This document shows, one piece after another, positions 26,419 through 39,899 of a stretch of 64,000 nt of DNA (within the stretch, counting starts at the first letter, position 1; each line of letters begins with the position of its first letter). This stretch comes from Chamaecyparis obtusa. Taxonomy: Eukaryota; Streptophyta; Pinopsida; Cupressales; Cupressaceae. Below the pieces are notes generated by a model. The model was not told the origin of the DNA, did not search any database, and was given only the letters and a program-made list of their open reading frames with translations. The position numbers and the translations under genes are program-made. Location of the stretch: the NCBI GenBank assembly GCA_027943335.1, contig BSBK01005652.1, positions 797,001 to 861,000 of the forward strand, given 5' to 3'.

Positions 26419-27262
26419 TGTAATGCGCTGCTAGGCAACCTAGGAGGACAATACATAAAACTCTATAAAATGCAAGTAAATTTGTTTTTTTTTTTAACTA
26501 GAATAATATTCATCATTACACTTAATATTTCTAAAAGAAGAAACAATTTTCTACTACTTGAATGTAAGATTTATACAACTTAAGTCCTCACGGGTTCCGT
26601 AACATTGCTACTAAAGCAACATCATATAAACCATTTACATGCATAAGCTATTCATGGAATCATGAGCTTAAGAGATCTACATTCATTTTAATGCATCAAG
26701 TTAAATGTCCCTAACTTATTTCTTTTATTAAACATAAGTTAATCATCCAACATCATTATTCCTTTTATCAACTCATTGCATAAATTCATATTGATTTGAT
26801 CTACATCTACTATACTTTATATCAATTTTCTCTAATAATTTAGGTAAGAGATTAATATTCATTATGGTAGGCATTATCCTAGGTACTTCATTAGCATGAA
26901 CCAAATATTAACTTTATAATCAAGTTACTATTTTATTGCATTGTTTCATAACCATTCATTGTTAATAATTCCAATCACTAATCTATCATTTCTCAATAAT
27001 TTCCTTGGATCCTTTCATCAAGAGAGAATACATTATTGTTGTGATACATCATTATATATAAATATATTTAAGATTATTTACTTTACATATGGACAACATA
27101 AGAGGATAGGAGAAATAATATAAAAACATTTTTTTAATGCTAGTAACATGTCCAATATTCCACATTCTTCCCTTTCTTTTACCTAGAACTACCCATTCCC
27201 TTATGCATTGCTTTGAATTGAGATTACATCAATAATACAAGACTCCTTTTAGGATATTAAAA

Positions 27263-28461
27263 TGTTATGAATGAATGCTGGATGTTGGAATTCATTCTGT
27301 AGTAGTTGTTGTTGTATTCATGACTATGATTGTCATTGATGTCAACACAATGATCTTCTGGATACTATTAGAGAAGCAAACAATGTTTTGATTAGCGCAT
27401 GTGGGATATTTTAGTTGGAGCTATGTGATGTTGTGGTTATACTCTTTGATATGTTATATGTCTATGGTTAAGAGCATAGATAGTAATTCATTGATTCATG
27501 AAAGTTATGAGCATTTTGGTAAAATCAGTATTCAGGCAGTGTTCCTGAGTAGCGGTTTGTGGAAATCGGATGATATCTCTTAATCGGGATGGAATCTAGT
27601 TTTGTGTAGTTAAAGGGAATTTTGAGACACATTTATGGTGATGTAGTTCATAGCACAAACTTTGAGGTCACACGAGTGAAGAGATATTGCATTTGGAAGC
27701 CAACAATTTTTGTGTAATTTTGATTTAGCGTATGGAAACTTTTATTTTGTAATTGTGTGCCGACTCATTTGTAATTATTTGAGTGTGGTATAAAGAAAGG
27801 AATGTTTTTCATTATTGTATATAGTTGAAAATGTGAAATAAGTGTGAGCATGGTTTGGTTGCTTGCGAATGTAACCATGAAGTGAAGAAAAGAGCCTAAG
27901 AGGTTGTGAAAGCGAAATTGTGAAGGAAGACATGCAAAGTACAAAGATCTGGAATTGAGATCTGGTGTAGCAATGAGTGTAGTTTGGCATAGTAAGGAGG
28001 TAACATATCTCATATTATTTTTTTGAATAATATCAAGGTTATTTGGATAGTGTGTTCAGTGATCTTACCCTGAAGCTATTTGGGCAGTGGGTCCTTCTGT
28101 CTTCCATAACTCTTAACAGGGTTAGAATCTTTTAACAGGGATTCAAAATCTCCTAACAGGGATTTATATGTATAGAATGCATTTCATAAGACTCCTAATA
28201 GAGTCCATCCTCTCACAAGGAATATTCATATTAGTGCATCTTTTGTGGGCATCATTCCCACCGGAGTTTACTCTTTGATCAAGAGGTTCCCTAGTCAACA
28301 TATCTTGTGTTATTGTGTCATTGTGTATGAATATCTTTGTATGGTTAGTAATTGCATTGCTTACATGGTTAAATGTTGTTGAAGATGTTAAAAATTATAA
28401 TTATCTGATAATTGATTCACCCCCCCCTCTCAGTTATCTTGGTGGACTTTACTTTCTAACA
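27263..28461 (+). mobile_element. Copia solo LTR F
   Basis: It begins TGTTATGAATG and ends CTTTCTAACA, with perfect 5 bp target copies TAAAA at 27258-27262 and 28462-28466. LTR 2 shows the empty site (ATTAAAATTACATG near 20300). The end carries the copia signature TTCACCCCCCCCTCTCAGTTATC. The CTCCTAACAGGG word array lies at about 28110-28215. Length is 1,199 bp, non-coding. Confidence 0.9.
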
Positions 28462-30710
28462 TAAAATTACATGAATACAGATACATAAGTACATCTCAAC
28501 ATATTAAAATATCCAATAAGAAATCTTCAATAGTAGATCTGGAAAGGAATATGTGCTAGGATCATCCAAAGAATCATGAAAAATACCTCGATATAAATAT
28601 TAACCACCCAACCACGTGGAACCAATAGGCCCACTCCCCTGAGCTAGGAGATAGAACCAAAGACCCATACAAGAGGTAACAACTAGGAAATTCCTAAGGT
28701 GGTGAGAAAATTTCCCCAAAGTCACAACACAAAAGAAAAAACAAGAATACCACAAGGACTACCAGAGGCATGATCAAATTTGGTAGAGACTCTAAGCTAC
28801 AAGCTAGGTGAGTGTCATCACAGAGCACTCACCCCTTAGGTTGTCCTAGTACTAGCCACTCTTGGCCCCGGCCCCCAAGTAGGCACATGCGAAACCAAAT
28901 GCCTCTCGTATAGACAAGTTCATTCAGTCGTACCTACACATATGTACCTTCTCCCACTCCCATCCTTAGTCTTTTCTAGTACTAAAGGCATGGGTGAGGC
29001 ACAATTAATCTTGATTAGAGTGTTATTTCCCATTCCAATAATCTCCCATTCCCAATTTATTTATTTAGGTTATCACTTCATTAAATAACTCATAGTAGGT
29101 TATCTTGGTACTAGCCACTTAGGGCCCCGACCCCTCACTATGAGCAACTCATCTAGTGTACTTAGGTTTCCTAACATACATATAAAAATCATAAGAACAT
29201 AATAGATCCATCATCAATAATTCATATCAATTTCATAACAACATTTGATTGAGTTTAAGAAAACATATGTTGTCCCTAGTCCACTTGACAACCCTAAACC
29301 GAATACGGCATTCAGAATGTTCCAAACATATAAGAAGACATCCAAGTGATATTATAAACATATTCAGAGTACACATAGATCCAATGAACCAAAAAAATAT
29401 TCTAATAGCCTCTGGTAACCATACAAAACCCTAAAACTTAGTGATGTTCTTAAACTGAATTATTTCAAGCAAGGATTAAATGCAAAGAATAGTCATCATA
29501 GAACAGTCATCCATATCTTCCACAAAACAAATAATAAAGACAATCACTTTAGTGGAGATTTAGATAACATAATTATGGTCTCTCAATTTAATTTTTAGAA
29601 AGATCCAATGGTGGGAAAGAAAGTTATGACTTCTGGTTTAAAAGAGAAAACTTTCATTAGGGTTCAAACCTGTCTTCACTAAAATGATTGTAATTTTCAC
29701 AAAACATAATTAAAATTCTCCAAAACAATTTGAAATGAAAGATAAGACTTAGGAGAATCTTTGATGTCAAATTCAGACTTTTATATAATCATATCTTCTT
29801 GTAGCATATGAATACATTTGATAGAAAATTCAGAATCAAGAATGGACAGGCATAGCCTGCCAAAATGTAAAAAATAAGGCATTAATTCGACCCTAAAAAT
29901 AAAATCAGAGATATACCCATTTGAGATCTAGGAATTTTACTTTGAGAAAATAAATTTAGTAAAACCATAGATTCAATTTAAATTATTATAATAATAGATC
30001 TAAAATAATGGGTTGCTAAAAACCCTAGGAAAACACATGCCAATTCTTACAAACAAAAACTCAAAACTCTAAAGTAACCATAGAAATGAAAAGTATAGAT
30101 ATGATAAATAATGATAATATATAAATAGATCCATAATCTATCAGAGACATAAAGTAACTAAAATATTCAATCTATATCTCATGTCCTACAAAGGTTGAAT
30201 CGAAGAAGGAAGGAAACAAAAGAGAAGACAAATCCAAACTTGAGATGCATCCTTCAAACCCTATCCACTTTCAGATATCTCCATGAAAGAAAGAAATAAT
30301 TCCATAGCAAAGAATCTCTCTCTCAACTACTGAAATTCTCACAAAAATGTCTGTCTCCCAAAAGCAAAGATAACCAAAAATTCTTAAAGACATATGCTTA
30401 CAAACTCTCCCTCACATCTCCAAGTTTTCTCTCCAAAATCTCCATGAAAAGTAAGGCCATCCTCTCCTCAATGCTTCAGCCCCAAAATCCCCTATCTTCA
30501 AATGAGAAAGTAGTGCATATAAATAGATTTCCAAAGGTTGAGGGGAAAAGTAACCAACTCCCAACTAACTCTTAACTAAAGGGTATTATAAAATAACTTA
30601 ATATCATACAACTATATTACTCAAATATAAAATAAAAGATGATTTGTATTCATTCATACACATATGTAATATTATCCTAACATATATGCATATGACATCA
30701 TTAATTACAT

Positions 30711-30813
<103 letters not shown>

Positions 30814-32216
30814 CTATCCACATTATTAATAATTAACAATTGAGAATAATATACCTCACATAATTTAATATTTAATTATTAATAATACTATACTTTACAT
30901 TAATCCAAAAATATACACCATCAATAATATCTACAATAATTAACATATAATCACATATAAATTATATATATATAAATACATATATGTGTGCAACCATATA
31001 TATATTTCTATATATATATTTATATTTATATAGATACATGCCAAATACCAAACACTATAATCTATAAGATTATGAAGTAATAGATCACAATATTATTACC
31101 TATTTATAATTACTATAGGATATAACACTGAGGTAGAATAAAATCACACACCTCAAAATAAATCTAATCATCCAAAGAGGCCATAAAAATCACTATGAAA
31201 CATATCGAGAAAACCATAAGATCAAACAAGGTCAACCAAAGTCAACAAGGAAAGTCAAGCCAAACTCCTGACCAAGCATGAAACCCTGAAACACAACATA
31301 GAAAGATTAACTAAGAATCATACCAAGAAGGAGAAATAAATAAAATGAGTAAAGAAATCATACAGCCAAATGAATTCAAGTGGCCACAAGGCACTAACTA
31401 CAACAATTCCCAACCAGGTGCATTGGATCAGGGTTTTTTTCACCCAAAGGTTGATTGACAAAGAAGGAACCCTAATATTCCCAAATTTGAATAATGACAA
31501 AGGAAGACTCATCCAGGGACCTTAGTACTATCTCCATAACAACAACCATTGAGGATTTGAGGGCACGCTCAAACCTATGAAGCCAGGTGAAGTTGATGCC
31601 CAGTACGTGCAAGCCTGCATCACAAAGAAGAAATACATATGCATGGATATACATATACAAGAAGACATTGTAGATAGATGACCAGGATTGATACATCGTG
31701 TGGCCCTTAGCTATGTGAGTAACTATGACTTCATCTTGAATCATGAAAATACATCATGTATATATATGCACTCAAAGCATGTAGCATCATCATAACAAAG
31801 GTTAGAGTCTCAAGCATTGTGTTAGTCTCTTATCAATACTAATAATAAATCAACATAATCAAATCATCAAGTGAGATACAAGATTCATCCAAAGTAACCT
31901 TAATAGAATAAAATATAGATAATCACTTATATATATCTATAAAGTACATATCATATAACATCCTAACTATATTCATAAATGTCTTGAAGGTACTCAATAC
32001 ATATACGAAGATAAATATATACAAAAATGATACCTTAGACAGTATGTCTGATATTAGAATCCTTGAGTACTAGCTTATAAAATTATTATAAACAAACTAT
32101 AGGAATAGATTAAACAAGTATCATGAACAACTTAAGTTGTAAGAAAACATCGAAAGATCTTAATTCTTTCAAAAAACACATAACTAATATTAGGGTGAGA
32201 GGTGTATTACACCTAG

Positions 32217-34671
32217 TTACCTATTTTCCTCTGTTATTTCCATTCTTCTTTAGGGACCACATGACCAAGGCCTGATGGTCATTACTAAAAGTGACTCCCT
32301 TAATGGTCTATTTTGCCTCCTCTTTGGTCTTATGAATAGGTGTGGTCATCTTCCTGACAGCATCCAGGACCACTGCATTAGCTATATCCCTTTCTAGAAG
32401 GATAAAAATTGCATGAATGCTCTAGTCTTTACAAAGGCATCATCGGCTAAAAATTGATCACAGGCTTGTTTGATTATAGGGTCCAATTCAGTGCCTTCCA
32501 TCTCTCCCACTGCCAGATCTTGTTTAGGTTCTTTTGGTGGCTCTGGCACTCCCTTATTTATTTCCTCATAGGTCATAAATATTTGACCTAGAGATCCCAA
32601 TTGTTTGACCTACTTTGTGACCTCTTGATCATCCATGATATTCAGAGGTGATTGGAAAGGAGAGTAAACTTCCTCAACATGTTGAGGCCTCTTTTCTAGC
32701 TTTTGTCTCTTGGTGGAGGTGGGGAATCAGAGACATTTTCAATAGGTTGATCTTGAGGTGAATTTGGAATTTCCATAACCTCCTTTTGTTTCTCTACCTA
32801 CCGTGATGTGGAAGGGACATCCTCCTTAGTCTTTGTGTGTTTCTAATTATCTAGCTCCGACACTATCACATTGTAACCAGTTCTCTTCTCCACCATGTAT
32901 TTTCTTGGGGGAAAAACATTTGCAAATGTAGGTTTTTTCAATAGTGATTTAGCCTTCTCTAGGTTATCTCTCATGGATTTCACCTTTTTCTCATTAAGGG
33001 TTTGATAAATCTCCTAAAAATTTTCCATGAGAGTGTCTATCTTCTTACCCATGGGATTTATGCTCTTTGGGGGATCTAATCCCTGGTCAAACTGCTAGAC
33101 AAACTCCAAGGTCTTCTTGTATACCAACCATTTTTCTTTTCTGATTTCTTGCTCCTGTATATTAGTGATATTTCTGATAATATCCTCAGGGAAGTTGAAA
33201 ATATGATTTATCAAAGAACATATGGCCTTTAACTTAAACATTTCATTATAAAACCCCTCTGGGTCTTGTATTCTAACAATTGAAGTAGCCAGATGATATG
33301 GTGCCAAGATTTGATCCATATGAAGCCAGCCACCTTTTGTGATGATGAACTAGTGGGCAACTGACATTTGGAAATAGAGTTCCTCTACCCTTTGCTGCAA
33401 GAGTATTCTTTTCAATATCTCCTAGTTATCTAATGAACTCTGCAATACCAATATTGAGGGGGATTTGATAAGGTAAAATGAATGGAACCCATTTAAAACC
33501 ATATAATCTGATAATAGTAGAAACAGGGTAAAAAATGAAATCCCCCCAATTATGCACAATTTTGAGGCCCTGGGCAAATTTCTTTGGCCTGACAAGTTCA
33601 GCTAAGGCAGTTGGGATTCTTGGGTTTTCAAGGAAAAACAATTTCCTTAGTCTGGATGAAAAACATCTATCAAAATTAATGAGGCTATGATCCTCCCTAT
33701 CCCATGTCATGGTGAGGTTCCACAATTGGACTGGCATGTCTTCACCATCCTTTTGTCTTAATAGATGCATCTCCTGCTCAAAATAACTGGCACCCTTAAA
33801 CAAGAACATATACATCATAAAATAATACTAGCATAATGGCTTATCAACTTTGTTTTTTCTGGATTCCTATTAATCCATTATGAATTAAATCAGAAATGTA
33901 AGGGGCATAGTCAAAAGTAACTGACAAGTATGGGTGTAAAATCTTGACCATCATGTACATAAGTTGAACTAGCATTCTTTCCTCCATATATTATCCAAAG
34001 ACTTGACATAATGATCAGTATGCACCTTTTTCTCTTAAGTTAAAATACCCTATTTTGAAGGTCTCCTGTGTACTTGGTCCCATGGCAATCATTCCTCCAA
34101 TTTTGTCACAAAATTCCTTCATAGGACCATTTCTGAGATAATCCCTTTGTGCATTGTATACTTGTTTCAATTCTTCAAAATCAATTTTTTCTACATCACT
34201 AGAGGGATCATTTAGCTTGAAAACATTCCTGATTTTTGTAGTAGAAATGTTCAGTAACAGGTTTCCTTTGGCATCCCTAACAATTATAGTAATTGGGTCA
34301 TAATTCTTAGCAACTTGAATCATCAAATCTGCATCTAGGAAAATGCCGGCTACCACAAGCTTGCCTAGGTCAAACTGCCATATATTGTTGTTAGGAGGAG
34401 AGGCATTTCTCTAGCTAAAACCTACTTTGAACAATGCTAAACCAATGATATTAGAATTGCTACTTGCATCGAGTGTGCCAATCTTAGCATCCCTTATGTA
34501 ATTCACCATGTCATACAAGCCATCTACTACCTTCACCCTAGGTTCCTTCGACATCAATTATTTGCCCTTTACTATATTAGTTGTAGACTTGGGTAATAAC
34601 TATAATAAATCCTCATTCAAACCCCTCTTACTATAATCGGTTTCACCAAATAATTCCTTCCTTGGAGCCAT
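32217..34671 (-). pseudogene. LTR-encoded ORF of gypsy C, N-terminal part (left copy)
   Basis: The frame starts at an ATG at 34671 (MAPRKELFGET...) in the same context as the right copy. It runs left with stops and frameshifts to the D insertion. Recognisable blocks include FLDADLMIQVAKNYDPITII, AQRDYLRNGPMKEFCDKIGG, GEDMPVQLWNLTMTWDRED and LVVYKKTLEFV-like segments. These blocks are shared with 47596-50998, so the frame is an ancestral feature of the LTR. No known domain is recognised. Together with 6524-7605 the intact protein would exceed 1,100 residues. Confidence 0.6.
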
Positions 34672-35040
34672 TTTAGGGTTTGATATTTTTTTACAATTAT
34701 GTGCAGAAGAAATACAATAGAATTATAATGCTATTAACAGGAAAGATTTGCACTAATAATTAACCAACCTTTTTTCAAAACTTTCTTAGAATATGTCAAC
34801 CAATCTCTGTAAATCTTCTCCCCCAATTCTCTACAAACCTTATCTTCTTGTGTTGCTAAGAATGCGTAAGTCTTCAATATATCTACAATCAAAACTGGTC
34901 CTTTTAGTAGTTTACTTCACACGATCAAGCCATTACTTCTATGAGAAATCAAATTGTCCTCGTTGAACAAGAAAATTGAATTTTGCACCAACTATGCTTC
35001 AAGTTTGAATTTGGACCGTTGATTTTCTTTAAAAGATAAT

Positions 35041-35920
35041 CTAACGGCTGTCACTTGATCGCAAGGCTTCAAAGAAATTTATGTGAACATGCGACAACCA
35101 TCTGATCAATCTGTATCGATGGTAATCCTTTAATCACATCATTTAGGACCCACTTGATACCTTGGATTCATCTCCACCATTAGATCCTCCATCAGACGGT
35201 CACTGTTACTTTCCCTTTATGACTAGACATAAAGTAAGGCATTGTGGCCTTGATACCAAGTCAATGGTTTTCAGATGATTTCAAGGCTTGAAAAGATCCC
35301 TTGTGAACATGTGACAACCATTAGATCTTTCCTTCACTATTGATACCTTAAGAAACTAGCCCCACTTTGCTTCAACCAATCAGGAACGTCCACATTGCAA
35401 TATCTGGCAAGAGGACATGTAAAATTTTCCTACCAAGTGCCAGTGCTACTAACATCTTCCACATCAGCAAATACTTTTGACCAATCAACAGTAGCCATGT
35501 GTGTACACCTAGCAGTGGACCCACCCTTTTCTTATGCCTAGGAAAAGGTAAGATCGATGGTTGTTGCATGATTGCAAGGCTTGAAAAGATCCCTTGCGAA
35601 CATGAGACCACCGTTAGATCTTATGCAATTTGTTAGTCCTGCAGATCCCTCTTAAAACATCCCCACTGTATGTGACCAATGAAAAACCACCATGTCATAA
35701 AATCCAGCATGCAGACATACAAATTTTTCTTGCTGAGCAGTAGTCTTGATGACGATTTCCATGTCAGAAAATATTATAGCCAATCAGAAATGCCCATATG
35801 TATACACCTGGCAGTGGATCCACCTTCTGTAAGTGCTTAGGAATAAAGTAAGATTGACGGTTGTCACATGATTGCAAGGCTTGAAAAGATCCCTTACAGA
35901 CATGTGACAACTGTTAGATC
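35041..35920. repeat. Four imperfect hairpin repeats in U3 of gypsy C
   Basis: Units of about 65 bp at 35041-35106, 35262-35327, 35556-35620 and 35856-35920 share the plan GGTTGTCACATG, about 28 bases including GCAAGGCTTGAAAAGATCCC, then CATGTGACAACC and GTTAGATC. The outer arms are inverted repeats, best kept in the last unit. Spacing is 221, 294 and 300 bp. They lie upstream of the LTR-encoded frame in its direction of reading. Similar GTTAGATC/AACGGTCC words are, as I recall, common in plant promoters. Confidence 0.7.
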
Positions 35921-36394
35921 AAGATTCCAGATTCTAGGCTGAATATAGTGTTGAAACTTTAGGAAATAAAGTGCCTAGGACTTAGGAGTATTTAAAAATA
36001 TCATCAAGCTTAGACTTAGGAAAAATTAAAAGGGGGCGAGCCTAGGTAGTATAAAGTGTTAACAACGTGACCCCACTTGGTGATATATTTAAGACACATG
36101 TGCTTATAGGAATACAAGTGAACTGTAAAAGTAACGCTCAAATAGATTATAAAAGAGTGACCTAGGGTTTTCATGAAAACAAATACACTTAGGGTTTTAT
36201 CAAGCCTAGTTTTTCAATTAGGGCTTGCTAGATTTAAATAAAATCTCTGAGATTTTAGTAGGGTTTTCTGGGTTTTTGGCAATGAATTTTCTCAATCGTA
36301 GGATAACACACAGATGTTTCAATTTTGTAAGGAAATGCAAGATTTTATAGTGTTTAAAAATGAAGTTCCAATAGTGGCTCTATTTGGGGATGTA

Positions 36395-36542
36395 TGCCTC
36401 TTGCAGGCATGACAAGAATTCAAAATCTTTGGGATAAGAAGACCATCTACTAAAACAAAACAACTAACCTACTCACACAACCTAAAATAAAAATACAACT
36501 GGGAAGGAAAACTAACTACTGTTCATGGATAATGAGAGTACC
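36395..36542 (-). other. Gypsy C stretch between pol stop and LTR
   Basis: Non-coding sequence follows the pol stop. The purine-rich word GCAAGAGGCA near its left edge (minus strand) is the only polypurine candidate I see, and it is weak. Confidence 0.4.
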
Positions 36543-36602
36543 TTAAGAAAAGTACAACTTGAGGAATTTTCCATGAACAGGCAATTCCATTTCATTTACT
36601 AC
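36543..36602 (-). pseudogene. pol: Gypsy C integrase, last codons of pol
   Basis: After removing solo LTR G and one GTAGT copy, the frame from 37870 continues here as VVNEMELPVHGKFLKLYFS then TAA. This is the usual ending of plant gypsy polyproteins (ELPVNGxFLKxYF). The junction is in frame, supporting both the end of pol and the G boundaries. Confidence 0.8.
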
Positions 36603-37869
36603 CGTGTGTGTGAATTTTGTACCTGATTTGTAGACATAACACTTCAGTAAAATATTAGAGGTTAGCTATAATCAAAATCGTGCAAAATTGAAATCTAATT
36701 TAACCAAGCGATTTACTGCCTTCTAGTAGGTGTGAGATTGATGTTCTCAGATTGTTATCAACATCAGTGACCTAGATGACACCTAAATGAAGGATTTGAA
36801 TGCAATTGATCTAGATATGAATTGAATGCAATTAAGCTATTTTTTTTGGATTTTCTATGCAATAAGAATGATAAAAACTTGATATGAATCTATGATATGT
36901 AAAAATTGATATGCTATGATATGCTAAATGATCTAACAATGATATGAAAATGAATCTAAATGAATGTAAAAAAAAAAAAAATTGATCTCACAATAGCCTT
37001 GATTCGCAATAAGCTTTGATTCTCCAGATAGCAATTCTCCAACGTGATTATGTAAAAATATGAGATGCTTTGAGATGAGCTGAGGCTTTAATTTTATAGA
37101 AATCCAAGGCTTTAGAGGTGCATGGATAAAAGCCATAAATCACTCAAATAACTCAGCTTGATTTTTGAGTTATTTTTAAATAAAAGATAGTTAACTAACA
37201 AAAACATGCAAATCATGCAAAAATAGTTTTTTAACTCAAATTAGAATTTAGATTAGCTTTTTGAACTCCAAAAGGATGTTGAGTTCTAAAAAGTCAACAC
37301 TTTGCATTGATTTTTTAATTTGGAGTTTAACTGTTTCTTTTGAATGTGCATAATAATTATGAATTAATTAAATAAATAAAGTAATTTATGCTCAACTTAA
37401 CTGATTTTTGAAAATAAATAATTGATTTATGGGTTAATCAATTATTTAATCAAACTTTTATTAAAAACTATATTATTAAATAATGACAACATGCTTTAAT
37501 TAATTAAATAAGAATTTAATCAATTATTCATAGGATATTGGATTTATTGTCAAAATTAAATAATACAATTAATAATAGATAGAATTAAATTTAATTACAC
37601 AATTAAGTGGCAAGATATTAAATCTAATTAATTAAATATGAAATTATTCAATTAATCAAACTTAGGATAAATGTGATTTATCGCCAAATAATCATTAAAT
37701 TAAAGATAATTAAGATAATTAGGAATATTCCCTGATGCAGAATTTAAGATAATCAATTAGGATTCGATGATGTTTAGATGTGCCTTAGGTTAGGACTTCT
37801 ATGTCGATTTCATTCGAATTGTTCATATAGGAGGTTAATGAACATATAGCTCATTTTTGGGGTATTACA
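36603..37869 (-). mobile_element. Gypsy solo LTR G (same family as element J)
   Basis: On the minus strand it starts TGTAATACCCCAAAAATG at 37869 and ends near TTCACACACACG at 36603. Target copies ACTAC (plus strand) are perfect at 36598-36602 and 37870-37874. It aligns along its length with the 5' LTR of element J at 59073-60044 in opposite orientation, except for about 290 bp (roughly 37070-37355) that J lacks. Length is 1,267 bp, non-coding. It interrupts the integrase end of element C. Confidence 0.9.
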
Positions 37870-38972
37870 ACTACCAATTATTTTAGGATATAGGAATCAG
37901 GTCCCCATTCTTTACTAATTAGTTATGGTCCCAACCAAATAGGATCAAACTTACTGTGCTTGCCTTTATCTTCAAGTTTAGCATTCCACATCAAGACCAA
38001 ATCATTAGCTTTGAAGCTCCTAACTGTGGTTTTTCTATCATACAAATTTTTATATTTCAACTGAGATTTCAAAATTGTATCATGAGCTTCCCTTCTTGAT
38101 TCATCCAACTATATCAAGTCTTCTATTATGATCTTCATTTGATCATCTTGATCATCATCATATAACTGGATGAGTTTGTACATTTTCAACAAGTTATTCC
38201 GTGGTAACCTAGCATGAATACCATATACAAAATCAAAAGGAGCACAACCAATGGCCTTCTTGACTGTTACTCTATCAGCCCATAGAGCTAGCTATAGCTT
38301 GGAATCCCATGCCTTCTTATTTGTATCAAGGACTCTCTTCAAAATTTTAATCAGGCTTTTGTTGCTTGATTTAGCTTGGTCATTACCTTGAGGATGATAT
38401 GGAGCAGCATATGAAATCTTGATCCCATATTGCAAACAAAAACTAAAAAATTCTTCAGATTTGAAACACATAGCATTTTCTACAATCATAACCTCAGGGC
38501 ATCCAAATCTTATCAGTAGATTTTGCATTAAGAAGTCAGTAACCACCTTACTAGTGGTTCTTTTAGTGGGAATTTATTCCACCCACTTTGTGAAATAATT
38601 AGTTGCAACCAAGATCCATGAGTGTCCTCCACTGGATTTATTGGGGATTTCCCCTATGAAGTCCATGCCCAATTTTTGAAAAGGTGCCTCAACTATTATA
38701 GGGCTTAAAGGAAAATTGCCACTAAATTTCAGCTTTCCAAAAAACCTTTGGCAAACATCACATCTTTTGACAAAATAATGTGCATCTTTGAAGATACTAG
38801 GCCACCAAAATCCAGACCTTAGTATCTTATGTGCCATAGTCTTGGCCATGTAATGGCCACCACACACACCTTTATGCATTTCTTGCAATAAATCTTCAAC
38901 CTTGTGAGGGTCAACACACTTCAGCAAGACACCTTCATTACTTCTCCACCATAGCTCACCTTTAATAATCAC
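37870..38972 (-). pseudogene. pol: Gypsy C integrase
   Basis: The minus-strand frame carries the HHCC zinc-binding region (MHKGVCGGH, then RCDVCQRF). The first catalytic Asp lies in KLGMDFIGEI. The second appears as VENAMCF where the family has xDNA (Asp to Glu). The third region reads NDQAKSSNKSL where the family has NGQAESSN (Glu to Lys). The C-terminal part includes YDRKTTVRSFKANDLVLMWN and KFDPIWLGP. Several in-frame TAG stops are present. The enzyme would insert element cDNA into chromosomes; loss of two catalytic residues and the stops make this copy inactive. Confidence 0.88.
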
Positions 38973-39104
38973 ACACTACAAAACATGTAATTTCATAGTT
39001 CTCTTTTTATGGTCATCCATGTTAGAGGGAAGTAACAATTTTTGTAAATATCCAATGATATCCTTATACCATTCACAACAATCCAAGTCAGAGATGAATG
39101 GCCT

Positions 39105-39899
39105 CTATTCTTCTTCAAGAACATTGATGTGGTTAGCATCTAGATTTCTTTGAGCCATAATTTTTGCTAACCCTAGTCCTCTTACTAGCTTTGTGATCTG
39201 TATGTCAATATTGAACTTTTGGATTCTATTTATCCATCTGCACCTTCTCCCTGAGACCTCTTGTTGAACTAAGATGTCCTTCACAGCAACACTAGGCACA
39301 TATGCAACTACAATTGCCCCAACCAAATAGCACCTAAATGTTTTTATAGCCTTGACTAATGCATAGGCTTGTTTCTCATTTATGTCATAATTCAACTTAG
39401 ATGCCTACAATGATTTGTTGAAAAAGGATATGGGCTATTCAAAACCCTCTGAGTTCTTTTGTAATAGGACTGCAACAATAGTATGATAAGAAGAAAATGA
39501 AAAAAATTGGATAGGCTTGCTAAAGTCTGGTGATCTTAGGACTAGAGAACTTTTAATGGCTTGCTTGATGTCATAAAAGGATTTCTTGGCCTCTTCACTC
39601 CATTCATTTTTTGTATTTTTCTTAAGCAATTTGGAAATAGGGACATTGACTTCAGCAAAGTTTGTGACAAACCTTCTGACAAAATTTATCTGCCCAAAGA
39701 AAGATTAGATACCTTTAACATTCTTTGGTAGTGGTACCTTATCAATTATTTCTACCCTTTCAGGATCAATCTTGAATCCATCCTTAGATACAATGTGGCC
39801 CAAAAGTTTACCCTCAGTCACACCAAAAGAACACTTCCTTGGATTAAGGAAAACCCCATACTCTAAAGCTCTTACAATTTTTTTTCCAAGTGACCACAA
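39105..39899 (-). pseudogene. pol: Gypsy C RT C-terminus and gypsy-type RNase H
   Basis: After a frameshift at a T run near 39880, the chain continues as FLNPRKCSFGVTEGKLLGHI, then DGFKIDPERV, SFGQINFVRR-like connection sequence and the RNase H segment LLQKNSEGFE, LNYDINEKQAYALVKAIK and VAVKDILVQQEVSGRRCRW. The usual first catalytic Asp position of the gypsy RNase H reads FFSFSSYH, so this RNase H looks catalytically degenerate, as in related plant families with a second RNase H. Stops and a frameshift make it a pseudogene. Confidence 0.82.

Larger units (their letters stand above)
32217..36394 (-). repeat. 3' LTR of gypsy C, proximal segment (U3 side)
   Basis: It resumes after the D array and its CCTAG copy and matches 48680-51820 of the other LTR. 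It differs by a roughly 190 bp deletion near 32402 here and a roughly 300 bp deletion near 49400 there. Similarity can be followed to about 35490, where the right copy ends at X. The LTR start is not certain. A candidate is 36394, where the minus strand reads GCAAGAGGCA then TACATCCCC (TGCATCCCC if one G-to-A is undone). The start could lie anywhere from about 35930 to 36400. Confidence 0.7.

Noticed and set aside
27765..28013. Overlapping minus-strand frames of 71-82 codons
   Set aside because: They lie antisense inside solo LTR F, lack any family pattern and overlap each other in different phases.
35041..35920. CRISPR-like regularly spaced repeats
   Set aside because: Units are degenerate, spacers are 150-230 bp and unequal, and the setting is a plant LTR. 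A hairpin repeat array fits better.
36603..37869. 3' LTR of gypsy C
   Set aside because: At first this looked like the element's own 3' LTR because it lies next to integrase. The pol frame resumes to its left at 36602 after an ACTAC target copy, and the sequence matches the LTR of gypsy J, so it is a separate solo LTR.
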